NCBI GenBank assembly: GCA_021202275.1
Contig: JAJQDI010000010.1
Coordinates: forward strand, 276,142-340,141
Source: Bacteroides sp.
GTDB taxonomy: Bacteria > Bacteroidota > Bacteroidia > Bacteroidales > Bacteroidaceae
Length of the DNA stretch: 64,000 nt
Direction: 5' to 3'
Shown here: positions 9,658 to 19,370 of the stretch, piece after piece
How positions within the stretch are numbered: position 1 is the stretch's first letter
Layout of the letters: each line of letters starts with the position of its first letter
Notes under the pieces: model-generated
Databases searched by the model: none
What the model was told of the DNA's origin: nothing
The model's input: the letters and a program-made list of their open reading frames with translations, nothing else
Program-made: the position numbers and the translations under genes

Positions 9658-11079
9658 ATGAAATATAATTTTAAAAACCTGATCCGGAAAAGATGTACAA
9701 TCATCCTTCTTGTATGGGGAATAACCTCACTGATCCATGCCCAGAACGGAAGACATTCCCTCCCCCTGAAACACGGGGCACACCGTATCGGAGTACGTAC
9801 GGATGAACAGATGGAAAACTGGAGAGGTTACGGACTGGGACAGTTTATCCACTGGGGAGTATATTCTATTCCGGGAGGTATATGGAAAGGTCAGGAATAT
9901 ACAGGTGCCGCAGAGTGGATACGTTCCTGGGATAAAATGTCAAAAGAAGAGTATGACCAGTTGTATAAACAATTCGATCCTACGGAATTCGACGCGCAGG
10001 CATGGGCCTGGCAAGCCCGGGAAATGGGAGTACGGTATATGATCTTTACTACGAAGCATCACGACGGATTCTGTTTATGGCCCAGCAGATATTCGGACTA
10101 TACCGTTGCACAGTCGCCCTATAAAAGGGATATTCTCAGACAGATAGTAGATGCGTATACGGCAGAAGGGATCGATGTATATTTCTACTTTTCCATTATT
10201 GACTGGAATCATCCGGGATATCGTCCGGCCGTGCCGGAAACGGAAGAGCAAAAAACCAAATATGAGCTGTTCAAAACATATACCCGCAACCAACTCATGG
10301 AACTATTGAACTCCTATCCCGAGGCAAAAGGATTCTGGTTCGACGGCTCCTGGGACAAAGCATGGATCAACGAAGCGGAGTGGGCAGATAAATTGGGGAA
10401 AGAATTGAGAGAAATACGTCCCGGACTGGTGATCGGAAGCCGTTTCCGGGCAGATGAGTACGGAAACCGCCGGTACGACCAGAATGGGGATATGATCGAC
10501 GATTACGACCAGGCGTGGGAAAGAGAATTACCGGACCGGCTGGAAGATGTGTTGGGAAACGACTGGGAATGTGTAATGACTATCCCGGAGAACCAATGGG
10601 GATATCAGGCTAACTGGCGGGGATATGTAAAAACGCCTTATGATCTGATCGAAATGATGATGAAAAGTATTTCACTCAATGGAAATTTCGTGTTGAACTT
10701 TGGCCCCGACCCCAGCGGAAAGATACGCCCCGAAGAGTGTGAAATAGCAGCGGAGATCGGAAAATGGATGAAAGTAAATGGCGAAGCAGTCTACGGTACC
10801 GGGTATTCCGGATTGAAAGACCAGGGCTGGGGGTTGATTACCAGAAAAGAAAACTACTACTATTTATCGGTATTTAATGTACCGATCAGTAGAAAGCTAC
10901 ATATAGAATTTCCCAAAGAAGCAAAAAAACCTGTAAAAGCAACCTTCCTGAGTAATGGCGATCCTCTGAAGATCATTGACGGAGGCCAGACGAAAAAAAG
11001 AAATTCCTTGTTTAAAATCGAATTACCGGAAAACAGAAGTTGGGAGGAACCCTTTGTGATTGTTCTGGAAACTGAATAA
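9658..11079 (+). CDS. Secreted GH29 alpha-L-fucosidase
   Basis: A 473-residue glycoside hydrolase with a signal peptide ending near LIHAQ. GH29 features: FIHWGVYSIPGG, TTKHHDGFCLW and the nucleophile D229 in GFWFDGSW. It also has NGNFVLNFGPDPSGKI near the end of the catalytic domain, followed by a small C-terminal beta domain (LSVFNVPISRKLHIEFP). It should cleave terminal alpha-linked fucose from host or dietary glycans in the periplasm. No transporter or SusCD pair is adjacent. The length is normal. Confidence 0.92.
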   Translation: MKYNFKNLIRKRCTIILLVWGITSLIHAQNGRHSLPLKHGAHRIGVRTDEQMENWRGYGLGQFIHWGVYSIPGGIWKGQEYTGAAEWIRSWDKMSKEEYDQLYKQFDPTEFDAQAWAWQAREMGVRYMIFTTKHHDGFCLWPSRYSDYTVAQSPYKRDILRQIVDAYTAEGIDVYFYFSIIDWNHPGYRPAVPETEEQKTKYELFKTYTRNQLMELLNSYPEAKGFWFDGSWDKAWINEAEWADKLGKELREIRPGLVIGSRFRADEYGNRRYDQNGDMIDDYDQAWERELPDRLEDVLGNDWECVMTIPENQWGYQANWRGYVKTPYDLIEMMMKSISLNGNFVLNFGPDPSGKIRPEECEIAAEIGKWMKVNGEAVYGTGYSGLKDQGWGLITRKENYYYLSVFNVPISRKLHIEFPKEAKKPVKATFLSNGDPLKIIDGGQTKKRNSLFKIELPENRSWEEPFVIVLETE

Positions 11080-11166
11080 AACCAAACAGAAGAGGCTCTT
11101 CAGCAGATCATAATCAAAAATGGAGGAACAAAAAAAAGAGAACAACTCAAAAGTTATTCTCTTTAG

Positions 11167-11240
11167 CGGTCCGGACGAGACTCGAACTCGCGACCCCATG
11201 CGTGACAGGCATGTATTCTAACCAACTGAACTACCGGACC
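11167..11240 (-). tRNA. tRNA-Asp (GTC)
   Basis: On the minus strand the 74-base sequence folds as a cloverleaf. The acceptor stem is GGTCCGG/CCGGACC with discriminator G, the D arm is GTTCAGTTGGTTAGAAT, the anticodon loop is CTGTCAC with anticodon GTC, and the T arm is GCGAGTTCGAGTCTCGT. The 3' CCA is not encoded. The G discriminator agrees with aspartate identity. Confidence 0.97.
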
Positions 11241-11280
11241 AGAATTTCATTTTGTTTCGCATCTCTCTCGATTGCGGATG

Positions 11281-11311
11281 CAAAGATAGGTATTAATCTC
11301 TATTTTGCAAA
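11281..11311 (-). promoter_or_regulatory. Promoter of tRNA-Asp
   Basis: The minus strand has TTTG (11311-11308), 19 bases, then TATCTTTG (11288-11281), an exact match to the Bacteroidetes consensus, about 40 bases before the tRNA. Confidence 0.8.
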
Positions 11312-11443
11312 AATCCGGAGAGATATTTTTCAAATTATTTAATAGCTATCTGATTTCCAAAGCCCTACACAGATGAATAAGAGTCATCGTTTTTTTATAT
11401 GTATTTCAAAACAGCTTGCAGACCGATCAAAAGGAATAATTCC

Positions 11444-11451
11444 TATATTTG
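11444..11451 (+). promoter_or_regulatory. -7 box upstream of the aminotransferase gene
   Basis: TATATTTG matches TAnnTTTG and lies 81 bases before ATG 11533. No clear -33 TTTG is seen at 19-21 bases. Confidence 0.45.
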
Positions 11452-11532
11452 TAACCTTATGTCTGTGCGTTCGGATAAAGGTAAGGAAAGCCACAGACAG
11501 ATACCTAATTATATAGTATAAAGTACAGACAG

Positions 11533-12849
11533 ATGAAAAATACTCCCATTCCCCGGTCACTGATCGATCAGAAAATAGAAGAATTCGGTATTCAGGACTT
11601 CAGTCGCGCTACCATCCGCGAAGTAAAAGCCATCGCTGCCGGAGCAGAAAAAGAGTCCGGTGTGGAATTTATCAAGATGGAAATGGGAGTTCCCGGTCTT
11701 TCACCTTCACACATAGGTGTGGAAGCGGAAATAAAAGCCCTCAGAAAGGGAATAGCCAGTCTGTATCCGGATATCAACGGGCTGCCTGCCCTGAAAGAAG
11801 AAGCCGCGCGTTTCATCAAGGCTTTTATGAACATCGACCTGCAACCGGAAGGGTGTGTCCCCGTTACCGGATCCATGCAGGGGACTTTCGCTTCGTTCCT
11901 TACCTGTAGCCAGTGCGACCCGCAGAAAGATACCATTCTCTTCATCGATCCGGGATTCCCCGTACAGAAACAGCAGTTAGTGGTGATGGGACAGAAATAC
12001 GAGACCTTCGACGTATACCACTACCGGGGCGAGGCATTGAGAGACAAACTGGAGAGTTACCTGAGCAAAGGGAATATATCGGCCATCATCTACTCCAATC
12101 CCAACAATCCCAGCTGGATCTGCCTGAAAGAAAAAGAGTTGGAGATCATCGGCACACTGGCAACCCGCTACGATGCGATCGTACTGGAAGATCTGGCCTA
12201 TTTCGCCATGGATTTCCGTCAGGACCTGAGTACTCCTTTCGAACCTCCCTTCCAGCCTACGGTGGCACGCTACACAGAGAATTACGTATTGCTCATCTCC
12301 GGTTCCAAAGCCTTCAGCTATGCAGGACAGCGCATCGGAGTCACCTGCATTTCCGATACACTCTATCACCGACACTACAAAGGTTTTGACAAACGTTACG
12401 GAGGAGGTACATTCGGTACCGTATTCATCCACCGGGTGCTCTATGCCCTCTCGTCGGGCACCAGCCATTCTGCGCAATACGCGTTGGCCGCTATACTGAA
12501 AGCTGCCAACGAAGGATCGTACAATTTCCTGCGTGAGGTACGCATCTATGGAGAAAGAGCGAAAAGGCTAAAAGATATATTTTTACGCCACGGTTTCCAC
12601 CTGGTCTATGACAACGACCTGGGAGACCCGGTAGCCGATGGATTTTACTTTACAATAAGTTACCCCGGCATGACAGGAGGCGAACTGGCCAGAAAATTAA
12701 TGTATTACGGAGTCAGTGCCATCTCATTGCTGACCACTGGCAGCCAGCAGGAAGGGCTACGCGCGTGTACCTCCTTCATCGCAGATCACCAGTATGAAGA
12801 ATTGGAACGCCGTATGGAACTATTCGCTGAAAATAATCCTATTCCGTAA
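11533..12849 (+). CDS. PLP-dependent aminotransferase (class I/II)
   Basis: A 438-residue fold-type I aminotransferase. It shows the substrate/cofactor segments YPDINGLPALKEEAARF, YSNPNNPSW (Asn of the PLP ring contact), VLEDLAYFAMDF (Asp contacting pyridine N) and the Schiff-base lysine K259 in SGSKAFSYAGQR, then the phosphate-side Arg. C-terminal GLRACTSF carries the substrate carboxylate Arg. The amino acid acted on cannot be read from the sequence; aspartate/aromatic-type enzymes are the nearest class. It is monocistronic or followed by yqgE 74 bases later. Confidence 0.85.
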   Translation: MKNTPIPRSLIDQKIEEFGIQDFSRATIREVKAIAAGAEKESGVEFIKMEMGVPGLSPSHIGVEAEIKALRKGIASLYPDINGLPALKEEAARFIKAFMNIDLQPEGCVPVTGSMQGTFASFLTCSQCDPQKDTILFIDPGFPVQKQQLVVMGQKYETFDVYHYRGEALRDKLESYLSKGNISAIIYSNPNNPSWICLKEKELEIIGTLATRYDAIVLEDLAYFAMDFRQDLSTPFEPPFQPTVARYTENYVLLISGSKAFSYAGQRIGVTCISDTLYHRHYKGFDKRYGGGTFGTVFIHRVLYALSSGTSHSAQYALAAILKAANEGSYNFLREVRIYGERAKRLKDIFLRHGFHLVYDNDLGDPVADGFYFTISYPGMTGGELARKLMYYGVSAISLLTTGSQQEGLRACTSFIADHQYEELERRMELFAENNPIP

Positions 12850-12923
12850 AAAAAATTGATAAATTAAAGAAAAATAATGCTTAGAATTCTTTGTTCCTGC
12901 AAAAAACTTCTTATATTAGAGGC

Positions 12924-13514
12924 ATGAACATGGATACGGACATATTTAAAATTCAGTCGAATAACCTAATACCTTCCCGGGGCAAGGTTCTCATATCCGA
13001 ACCATTCCTCAGTGATGCTACATTTGGCCGTTCAGTGATATTATTGATAGACCATTCGCAGGAAGGCAGCATGGGGCTTATCATGAACAAGCAGCTACCC
13101 CTCTTTCTCAACGACATTATCCAGGAATTCAAATACCTGGAAGATATACCTCTTTATAAAGGCGGACCGGTAGGAGGAGATACGCTCTTCTATCTGCATA
13201 CGCTGGAAGATATTCCCGGAGCCTTCCAGGTCAGCAAAGGACTCTTTCTCAACGGAGACTTTGAAGTAGTAAAAAGGTACATCCTGCAAGGCAATCCCAC
13301 CCAGGGAAAACTGCGTTTCTTTTTAGGATATTCCGGTTGGGAATCGGATCAGCTCTCTCAGGAGATCCGTGAGAATACATGGATACTCTCGAAAGAAGAA
13401 TCGACTTATCTGATGAATGAAGACTCTAAAAGCATGTGGAAGCATACATTAGAAAAGCTGGGCAGCAAATACCAGACGTGGTCCCGGTTCCCGCAGGATC
13501 CCTCACTCAACTAA
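12924..13514 (+). CDS. YqgE/AlgH family protein
   Basis: A 196-residue cytosolic protein. The family core is visible: [51 protein letters not shown] and [17 protein letters not shown] 12924 is chosen because the family begins close to this point, whereas the longer open frame starts at a TTG. The molecular function of YqgE/AlgH is not established. Its last 8 bases overlap the end of the convergent GNAT gene. Confidence 0.88.
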   Translation: MNMDTDIFKIQSNNLIPSRGKVLISEPFLSDATFGRSVILLIDHSQEGSMGLIMNKQLPLFLNDIIQEFKYLEDIPLYKGGPVGGDTLFYLHTLEDIPGAFQVSKGLFLNGDFEVVKRYILQGNPTQGKLRFFLGYSGWESDQLSQEIRENTWILSKEESTYLMNEDSKSMWKHTLEKLGSKYQTWSRFPQDPSLN

Positions 13515-14064
13515 TCTGCGCATCGCTCTCTGAAGGAGTTCCGGCCAGCAGTTGCATCAACACAGCGTCTTCGAACCTGTTTTCGCGGTAGATCCACTCT
13601 TTCAGCAGTCCGCAGCGGACAAATCCGGCTTTGGTAAACAGCCGGAGGCTGGCTTCATTAGAAACCGGGATATGAGCATACAATTGCCTGAAGCGCAGGA
13701 AGCCCAGCGCGTATTCACACAAAAGCCGCAAGGCCTCCCCGGCATATCCGCGTCCCTGCTCCCGGGCCAGAACAGCTATTCCTACCGCTCCTCTGCCGTG
13801 CAAAGGAACAAAATCGGTAATGTCGATGGTGCCTACCACCCTCTGGTCCGCGCGGTCTACAATCATCAGTCGCAACTGCTTGTCGGCAAAAACATCGTTT
13901 TGCGACAAAGAAATATATTCTTTCAGCGTATACCGGGAATAGGGCACAGTGAAACTGCTCACCTCCCACATGGCCGGGTCGTTCTCTATCTCATACAGAA
14001 TAGCCAGGTCTTCCGGCTCCATGGCACGCAGACACACCTGCCTGCCTGTCAGATAACTTTTCAT
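13507..14064 (-). CDS. RimJ/SpeG-type GNAT acetyltransferase
   Basis: A 185-residue N-acetyltransferase: [19 protein letters not shown] at the start, [22 protein letters not shown], the acetyl-CoA loop [14 protein letters not shown], and [17 protein letters not shown]. This arrangement is typical of spermidine/diamine and ribosomal-protein acetyltransferases; which substrate applies is open. The start overlaps the preceding membrane gene by 4 bases (ATGA), so it is the third gene of a recR-led operon. It converges on yqgE with an 8-base overlap. Confidence 0.82.
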   Translation of the reverse strand: MKSYLTGRQVCLRAMEPEDLAILYEIENDPAMWEVSSFTVPYSRYTLKEYISLSQNDVFADKQLRLMIVDRADQRVVGTIDITDFVPLHGRGAVGIAVLAREQGRGYAGEALRLLCEYALGFLRFRQLYAHIPVSNEASLRLFTKAGFVRCGLLKEWIYRENRFEDAVLMQLLAGTPSESDAQIS

Positions 14065-14516
14065 ACCTCCTCCGTTGTTACATGCAGATCGGAACGTACT
14101 TTCTTCTCACCAGGCAAACAGAACAGGGAAGCCGTCAGCGCGATCAGTGCCGCCAATCCGCCTGTGGAGTTCAACGTCATATAATAGATCAGCAGGTTCA
14201 CACAGACAGTCACACCCAGCAACAAAAGCCTGATACCCGCCCAGCGTTTGTACAACCGCATCGCATCTGCCAAAGGGAGCAAATTGATCTTTTTGACCAG
14301 GACCAGATTAAACAACCACAGCGACAACGGAATACAGGCCATGGCCAGAAGGATACCTACGGTTTCCGCCACATAGGTGGCAGAGCCATTATCGGCCCAT
14401 ACCCCTGCGGGAAGGATATCTGTTTCAAAAAACACCATCCCGATGAGTGGTACTATCCACAACAAAGCATAGTACATGCTCAGTCTGCGCGCAATCTGGC
14501 GGATCTCCTCTTCCAT
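14061..14516 (-). CDS. Small four-helix membrane protein of unknown function
   Basis: A 151-residue protein with four hydrophobic segments near residues 15-32, 46-72, 93-112 and 118-135 and a charged C-terminus. I do not recognise a family. It lies 39 bases after recR and overlaps the GNAT gene by ATGA, so it is translated from the recR transcript. Confidence 0.7.
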   Translation of the reverse strand: MEEEIRQIARRLSMYYALLWIVPLIGMVFFETDILPAGVWADNGSATYVAETVGILLAMACIPLSLWLFNLVLVKKINLLPLADAMRLYKRWAGIRLLLLGVTVCVNLLIYYMTLNSTGGLAALIALTASLFCLPGEKKVRSDLHVTTEEV

Positions 14517-14555
14517 ACGATCTCTTTATTCAAGGTTTATCATCCAATCTCTCTT

Positions 14556-15173
14556 TCAATTAGAACCGGTAAATACGGTACGGTTCACAATACTACGTCC
14601 CAGTGTCACCTCATCGGCATATTCCAGTTCATCCCCGACCGATATACCCCGCGCTATCACGCTGATTTTCACACCCGTCTTTTCCAGTTTGCGGAATATA
14701 TAGAAATTCGTTGTATCTCCCTCCATAGTGGTACTCAGAGCCAGGATCACCTCCCGGACATTCTCCTCCTCCACCCTCCGCACGAGGCTCTCGATCTGCA
14801 GATCTCCAGGGCCTACTCCATCCATAGGGGAGATCACTCCACCCAATACGTGGTACAGGCCACGAAACTGTTGGGTAGCCTCTACAGCCATTACATCCCG
14901 TATAGTTTCCACTACACACACGGTAGAGGCATCCCGTTGGGGACTGGAACAGATCTGGCAAGTCTCCGTATCAGAGATGTTGTGACAGATCCGGCAATAT
15001 TTTACTTCTTGTTTCAGAGTGACGATAGCACTTCCAAAGGCCTCTACTACCGGAAATTCCTGACGAAGCAGGTGAAGCACCAGACGCATGGCTGTCTTCT
15101 TTCCGATCCCCGGTAGTTTGGCAAACTCTCCCACTGCTTTTTCCAGAAGCATGGATGGGTATTGTTGATTCAT
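14556..15173 (-). CDS. recR: Recombination protein RecR
   Basis: A 205-residue protein with all RecR parts: N-terminal helix-hairpin-helix [12 protein letters not shown], the zinc finger CRICHN...CQICSS (about residues 58-75), the Toprim region [14 protein letters not shown], and the C-terminal Walker-like segment ending RTVFTGSN. RecR with RecO loads RecA at gaps. It is first in an operon with a membrane protein and a GNAT gene. The promoter sits in the left arm of the inverted repeat at 15196. Confidence 0.97.
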   Translation of the reverse strand: MNQQYPSMLLEKAVGEFAKLPGIGKKTAMRLVLHLLRQEFPVVEAFGSAIVTLKQEVKYCRICHNISDTETCQICSSPQRDASTVCVVETIRDVMAVEATQQFRGLYHVLGGVISPMDGVGPGDLQIESLVRRVEEENVREVILALSTTMEGDTTNFYIFRKLEKTGVKISVIARGISVGDELEYADEVTLGRSIVNRTVFTGSN

Positions 15174-15197
15174 TGTTTATTCAATTTCAAATTCATG

Positions 15198-15228
15198 CAA
15201 AGATACAATTTATTTACGATTAGACAAT
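15198..15228 (-). promoter_or_regulatory. recR promoter in the left repeat arm
   Basis: ATTG (15228-15225), 19 bases, TATCTTTG (15205-15198) on the minus strand, 24 bases before the recR start. Confidence 0.65.
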
Positions 15229-15454
15229 TTACGATTTACGATTGAAATTACCAGGGATATACTTATCACAATTGATTTTAACAGGGTATTTTCATTATGT
15301 AGGGTGGTATCGCGCAGACGCACGGTACTTGTCTCTACATGGATGGGAGACCATTAGGATACTTATATTTTTTAATGATAAATTAGTAAATCTATAGATC
15401 TCCCCCGCGTCTATATACCCTACAACCCCATGTAATCTCAATCGTAAATCGTAA

Positions 15455-15485
15455 ATTGTCTAATCGTAAATAAATAGTATCTTTG
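15455..15485 (+). promoter_or_regulatory. Symporter promoter in the right repeat arm
   Basis: ATTG (15455-15458), 19 bases, TATCTTTG (15478-15485). The -7 box ends only 5 bases before ATG 15491, so the transcript should be leaderless or nearly so. Confidence 0.65.
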
Positions 15486-15490
15486 CAGTC

Positions 15491-16942
15491 ATGCTCATAC
15501 TGGTCACCATCGTATGTTACTTCTCGGCTCTGCTACTGATCGCTCACTTCACCGGACGCCGGGGCAGCAGCAATGCCGTTTTCTTCAAAGCGGAAAACCG
15601 CTCTCCCTGGTATGTAGTGGCATTTGGAATGATCGGTGCCTCCATCTCCGGGGTCACTTTCATCTCCGTTCCCGGCATGGTACGTGGCATGGACATGACT
15701 TATATGCAGACCGTATCCGGCTTCTTTTTCGGCTATCTGATCGTGGCACATTTGCTTCTGCCTCTCTACTACCGGCTGAAACTTACCAGTATCTACAGCT
15801 ACCTGGGCACACGCATCGGTAGTCATTCGTACCGCACAGGCTCCCTTTTCTTCCTTCTGTCGCGTATGATGGGTACGGCAGCCAAGCTCTATCTGGTATG
15901 CACCATTCTGCACATCTACCTGTTCCGGGAGATGAATGTCCCGTTCTGGCTCATCGCTGTAGCAGCAGTAGGGCTGGTGTGGGTATATACCCACAAAAGC
16001 GGCATCCGTACCATTGTATGGACCGATACGCTGCAAACCTTCTGCCTGATCGTTGCTCTGATCTGCATCATTGTATTTGTTGTACAGAAACTGCATATGG
16101 GATTCCCGGAACTGGTGCAAACCATCCGGGAACACCCCAACAGCCGCATTTTTGTTCTGGACAACTGGGTTTCCCGGCAAAATTTCTTCAAACAGTTTGT
16201 CAGCGGTATTTTTATCGTGATCGTTATGACCGGGCTGGATCAGGATATGATGCAGAAAAACCTGACTTGCAACAACCTCAAAGACGCGCAGAAAAACATG
16301 TATTGGTATGGATTTGCCTTCATTCCACTCAATTTCTTATTTCTCTGTCTGGGCATCTTATTGCTGGTGCTTGCCGCAAAGATGGACTGGGCTCTCCCGG
16401 CTGTAAACGACGAAGTACTCCCCCTGCTTGCTACGCAAGGATATCTGGGACCAGCGGTGCTGATACTTTTCACCATCGGCATCATTGCCGCGGCATTCAG
16501 CAATTCCGATTCGGCACTCACCTCTATGACCACCAGTTTTTGTGTAGATATTCTCGGTACAGAAAAAGAGCCCGAAGAGACCGCACACAGGAAACGCAAC
16601 AAAGTACATATAGGCATGTCTGTGGTACTGATCGTTTTCATCTGTCTCTTCCACGTACTGAACAATAAGAGTGTGATCGACGCTATATATATCATAGCCT
16701 CCTACACCTACGGTCCCCTGCTGGGAATGTTTGCGTTCGGACTGTTTACCAGACGAAACACCCGCGACAAGTGGGTACCTCTGATTGCCATCCTCTCTCC
16801 TGTCCTCTGCTACGGATTGGATCAGTGGACAGCCTCTGCCACAGGCTACCGTTTCGGATACGAATTACTGATGCTCAACGGAGCATTGACCTTCGCCGGG
16901 ATGTGGATACTGTCTACACCCCATGCGATGAAAAGAAAATAA
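15491..16942 (+). CDS. Sodium:solute symporter (SSS family)
   Basis: A 483-residue membrane protein with about 13 hydrophobic segments. Family features: GRRGSSNAVFFKAENRSPWYVVAFGMIGASISGVTF near the N-terminus, and AAAFSNSDSALTSMTTSFCVDI, the sodium-site helix pattern of SSS proteins. It would import a solute together with Na+, in keeping with the Na+-pumping NQR at the end of this window. The substrate is unknown. engB begins 21 bases downstream and may be co-transcribed. Confidence 0.88.
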   Translation: MLILVTIVCYFSALLLIAHFTGRRGSSNAVFFKAENRSPWYVVAFGMIGASISGVTFISVPGMVRGMDMTYMQTVSGFFFGYLIVAHLLLPLYYRLKLTSIYSYLGTRIGSHSYRTGSLFFLLSRMMGTAAKLYLVCTILHIYLFREMNVPFWLIAVAAVGLVWVYTHKSGIRTIVWTDTLQTFCLIVALICIIVFVVQKLHMGFPELVQTIREHPNSRIFVLDNWVSRQNFFKQFVSGIFIVIVMTGLDQDMMQKNLTCNNLKDAQKNMYWYGFAFIPLNFLFLCLGILLLVLAAKMDWALPAVNDEVLPLLATQGYLGPAVLILFTIGIIAAAFSNSDSALTSMTTSFCVDILGTEKEPEETAHRKRNKVHIGMSVVLIVFICLFHVLNNKSVIDAIYIIASYTYGPLLGMFAFGLFTRRNTRDKWVPLIAILSPVLCYGLDQWTASATGYRFGYELLMLNGALTFAGMWILSTPHAMKRK

Positions 16943-16963
16943 ATACAGATAAAAATAAGAATT

Positions 16964-17572
16964 ATGGAAATCAAAAGTGCTGAATTTGTGATAAGCAACA
17001 CCGACGTACGCAAATGCCCCGCAGACGATCTGCCCGAATACGCGTTTATCGGCCGTTCCAACGTTGGGAAGTCGTCCCTGATCAATATGCTCACTAACAA
17101 GAAAGGACTGGCAATGACTTCTTCCACACCCGGAAAAACGATGCTGATCAATCATTTTCTTATCAACAAGGACTGGTACCTGGTAGACCTTCCCGGATAT
17201 GGGTACGCCAAACGGGGACAGAAAGGAAAAGAGCAGATCAAAACCATTATTGAGAACTACATTCTCGAACGCCCTCAGATGACCAATCTGTTCGTATTGA
17301 TCGACAGCCGGCTCGAACCTCAGAAGATTGATCTCGAATTTATGGAATGGCTGGGAGAAAACGGAGTACCCTTTTCTATTGTATTTACCAAAGTCGATAA
17401 ACTGAAATCGGGCAAACTACACACGAATGTAGCCAAATACCTGCAACAGCTACAGGAACAGTGGGAAGAACTCCCTCCTCACTTTATCTCTTCCGCTGAA
17501 AACCGCACCGGACGTTCTGAAATTTTAAATTACATCGAGACCATAAATAAAAATATATCAGACAAGAGCTGA
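16964..17572 (+). CDS. engB: Ribosome biogenesis GTPase EngB/YsxC
   Basis: A 202-residue TRAFAC GTPase: G1 GRSNVGKS (residues 30-37), the switch region with SSTPGKT, G3 [12 protein letters not shown]4 TKVDK and G5 SSAEN. [11 protein letters not shown] and [18 protein letters not shown] segments are standard for EngB, which helps assemble the 50S subunit. It follows the symporter by 21 bases and probably shares its transcript. Confidence 0.96.
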   Translation: MEIKSAEFVISNTDVRKCPADDLPEYAFIGRSNVGKSSLINMLTNKKGLAMTSSTPGKTMLINHFLINKDWYLVDLPGYGYAKRGQKGKEQIKTIIENYILERPQMTNLFVLIDSRLEPQKIDLEFMEWLGENGVPFSIVFTKVDKLKSGKLHTNVAKYLQQLQEQWEELPPHFISSAENRTGRSEILNYIETINKNISDKS

Positions 17573-17733
17573 GACTCTTTTCCCCGGACCTACAGATGCA
17601 TAGACGAACATCTGTATGCAAAACGTTGCGTAATTTGTCCATCAACCATCGCTCTCCATGTCCTGATCCTGCTTATCAGCCATCAGGACAAGTATTCACT
17701 GCGTACAGGCACTTCTTTCTGCACCTTCCCGGA

Positions 17734-18873
17734 TCAATCCAGTATCCCGAAGCGATAGATACACCGGCTATCGTATCTTTCTCCCGGTCTCAGCACCGTA
17801 GAAGGAAACTGAGGCTGGTTGGGGCTATCCGGGAAGTGCTGTGTTTCCAGACATACAGAGGTACGTTTTTCATAGGCTATCCCCTCTTTTCCGGTCATGG
17901 CTCCTCTCAGCCCATTGGCCGTATATACCTGTAGCCCGGGTTCATTGGTATACACTTCCAGAGTACGCCCACTTTTTTCGTCAACCAGCCGGGCCGCCGG
18001 CAGGCTCAGGTTGCCCTCTGTATTCAATACCCAGTTATGATCATATCCACCGGTCACATTCAGTTGCAGCCAGTCTTCATCGATCCGCTCACCGATCCTG
18101 TAAGGTTCGGTAAAATCCAGCGGAGTACCCGCTACCGGCAGTATCTCTCCGGTCACCTGTTTCAGAGAGTCATATGGAGTATAGTAGTCCGCGTCTATAT
18201 ACAGGATCTGATCTTCTACGGAAGTATGGAAATCACCGGAAATATTAAAGAAAGAGTGATGAGACAGATTGATTACCGTAGGCTTATCCGTTTGTGCTTC
18301 GTAACGGATATCCAATTCGTTGTCCTCCGTCACTGTATAAAAGAGAGATACCTGCAGGTTGCCCGGAAAGCCATTTTCTCCGTCCGGCGAAAGGTAACTC
18401 AGTTTCAGGGTAGACTCACTGACTGGTTCTGCCTGCCACACCCGGGAAGCAAATCCGGGATCCCCTCCGTGCGCAGAATGTTCTCCGGTATTTTTAGTCA
18501 GTTGATAGTTCACAGAATCCAATGTAAACTCCGCGTTGAGGATACGTCCGATGTACCGACCGATGGTAGCTCCGAAGTTCTGTTTCCGCTCTACGTACGC
18601 GCCGATGGCAGGAAAACCAGCTACCACATCCGCCCACTCACCGTTGCGGTCGGGCACCATCACAGATACTACCCGGGCACCGTAGTTGGTTACACAGACT
18701 TCCATGCCCTGTCTGTTTTTCAGTATGTAAAGATCCGTGAGTTGCCCATCCAGTTCCATACGAAAATCACTGACCCGTAAACCCGATAAAGTAGTTTCAT
18801 CCCTGGCTTTACAAGCTATACACAGGGCCATCACCACCACCATCATACCTGCTAAAACGCCTACACGACTCAT
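17734..18873 (-). CDS. Aldose 1-epimerase (galactose mutarotase) lipoprotein
   Basis: A 379-residue GalM-family protein with an N-terminal lipoprotein signal ending CIAC (Cys 21), so it is exported and anchored. Family motifs: NYGARVVSVMVPDRNG, FGATIGRYIGRI, the histidine region INLSHHSFFN, GYDHNWVL, and the catalytic base E343 in CLETQHFPDSPNQP. It interconverts alpha and beta anomers of galactose or glucose released outside the cell, which fits the secreted beta-galactosidase at 23.4 kb. It ends convergently with engB. Confidence 0.92.
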   Translation of the reverse strand: MSRVGVLAGMMVVVMALCIACKARDETTLSGLRVSDFRMELDGQLTDLYILKNRQGMEVCVTNYGARVVSVMVPDRNGEWADVVAGFPAIGAYVERKQNFGATIGRYIGRILNAEFTLDSVNYQLTKNTGEHSAHGGDPGFASRVWQAEPVSESTLKLSYLSPDGENGFPGNLQVSLFYTVTEDNELDIRYEAQTDKPTVINLSHHSFFNISGDFHTSVEDQILYIDADYYTPYDSLKQVTGEILPVAGTPLDFTEPYRIGERIDEDWLQLNVTGGYDHNWVLNTEGNLSLPAARLVDEKSGRTLEVYTNEPGLQVYTANGLRGAMTGKEGIAYEKRTSVCLETQHFPDSPNQPQFPSTVLRPGERYDSRCIYRFGILD

Positions 18874-18905
18874 GCTGTTCTTGTAATTTATTTAATACTA
18901 TTTGG

Positions 18906-18913
18906 CAAATATA
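18906..18913 (-). promoter_or_regulatory. -7 box of the galM-like gene
   Basis: TATATTTG on the minus strand, 32 bases before the start, back to back with the DUF1573 promoter. Confidence 0.55.
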
Positions 18914-18938
18914 CAGGATTATTTCCAGAAAAATGCCC

Positions 18939-18946
18939 TATCTTTG
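18939..18946 (+). promoter_or_regulatory. -7 box of the DUF1573 gene
   Basis: TATCTTTG, 28 bases before ATG 18975. The -33 element is not clear. Confidence 0.6.
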
Positions 18947-18974
18947 CAGCGTAAACTTAATAAAGAAAGGTAAA

Positions 18975-19370
18975 ATGAAGAAACTGTTCTTTTTCATGGC
19001 TATACTGCTGCTGAATGTCGGTTATGCGGCCGCACAGGGTAAAGCGGAAATAAAGTTTGACGAGACCACTCACAATTTCGGAACCTTTTCGGAAAACGAT
19101 CCGGTGGTAACTACCACATTTACCTATACCAATATCGGCGATGCTCCGCTGGTGATACACCAGGCCGTAGCTTCCTGTGGATGTACCGTACCTGAGTACA
19201 CCAAAGAGCCGATCATGCCGGGCCAGAAAGGTACTGTAAGCGTTACATACAACGGTACAGGCAAATATCCCGGACATTTCAAGAAATCGATCACTTTGCG
19301 TACCAATGGCAAAACAGAAATGATGCGTCTCTATATCGAAGGGGATATGACAGCTAAAGATACGAATTAA
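18975..19370 (+). CDS. Exported DUF1573 protein
   Basis: A 131-residue protein starting MKKLFFFMAILLLNVGYAAAQ, a clear signal peptide, which decides ATG 18975. One DUF1573 immunoglobulin-like domain follows: FDETTHNFGTFSENDPV, VASCGCTVPEYTKEPIMPGQKGTVSVTYNG and ITLRTNGK. These domains are abundant and exported in Bacteroidetes; the role is unknown. It is followed by a strong terminator at 19525. Confidence 0.88.
   Translation: MKKLFFFMAILLLNVGYAAAQGKAEIKFDETTHNFGTFSENDPVVTTTFTYTNIGDAPLVIHQAVASCGCTVPEYTKEPIMPGQKGTVSVTYNGTGKYPGHFKKSITLRTNGKTEMMRLYIEGDMTAKDTN

Larger units (their letters stand above)
15196..15487. repeat. Near-perfect 55-base inverted repeat with mirror promoters (MITE-like)
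   Basis: The arms 15196-15250 and 15433-15487 are reverse complements with two mismatches, separated by about 180 bases. The arms are built of ATTTACGATT-type units. Their outer ends are TATCTTTGCA, reading outward towards recR on the left and the symporter on the right. The interior has a second inverted pair (GTAGGGT near 15299, ACCCTAC near 15417) and GCAGACGCACGG, linking it to similar elements at 26.7, 32.2, 55.1 and 63.3 kb. Confidence 0.85.
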
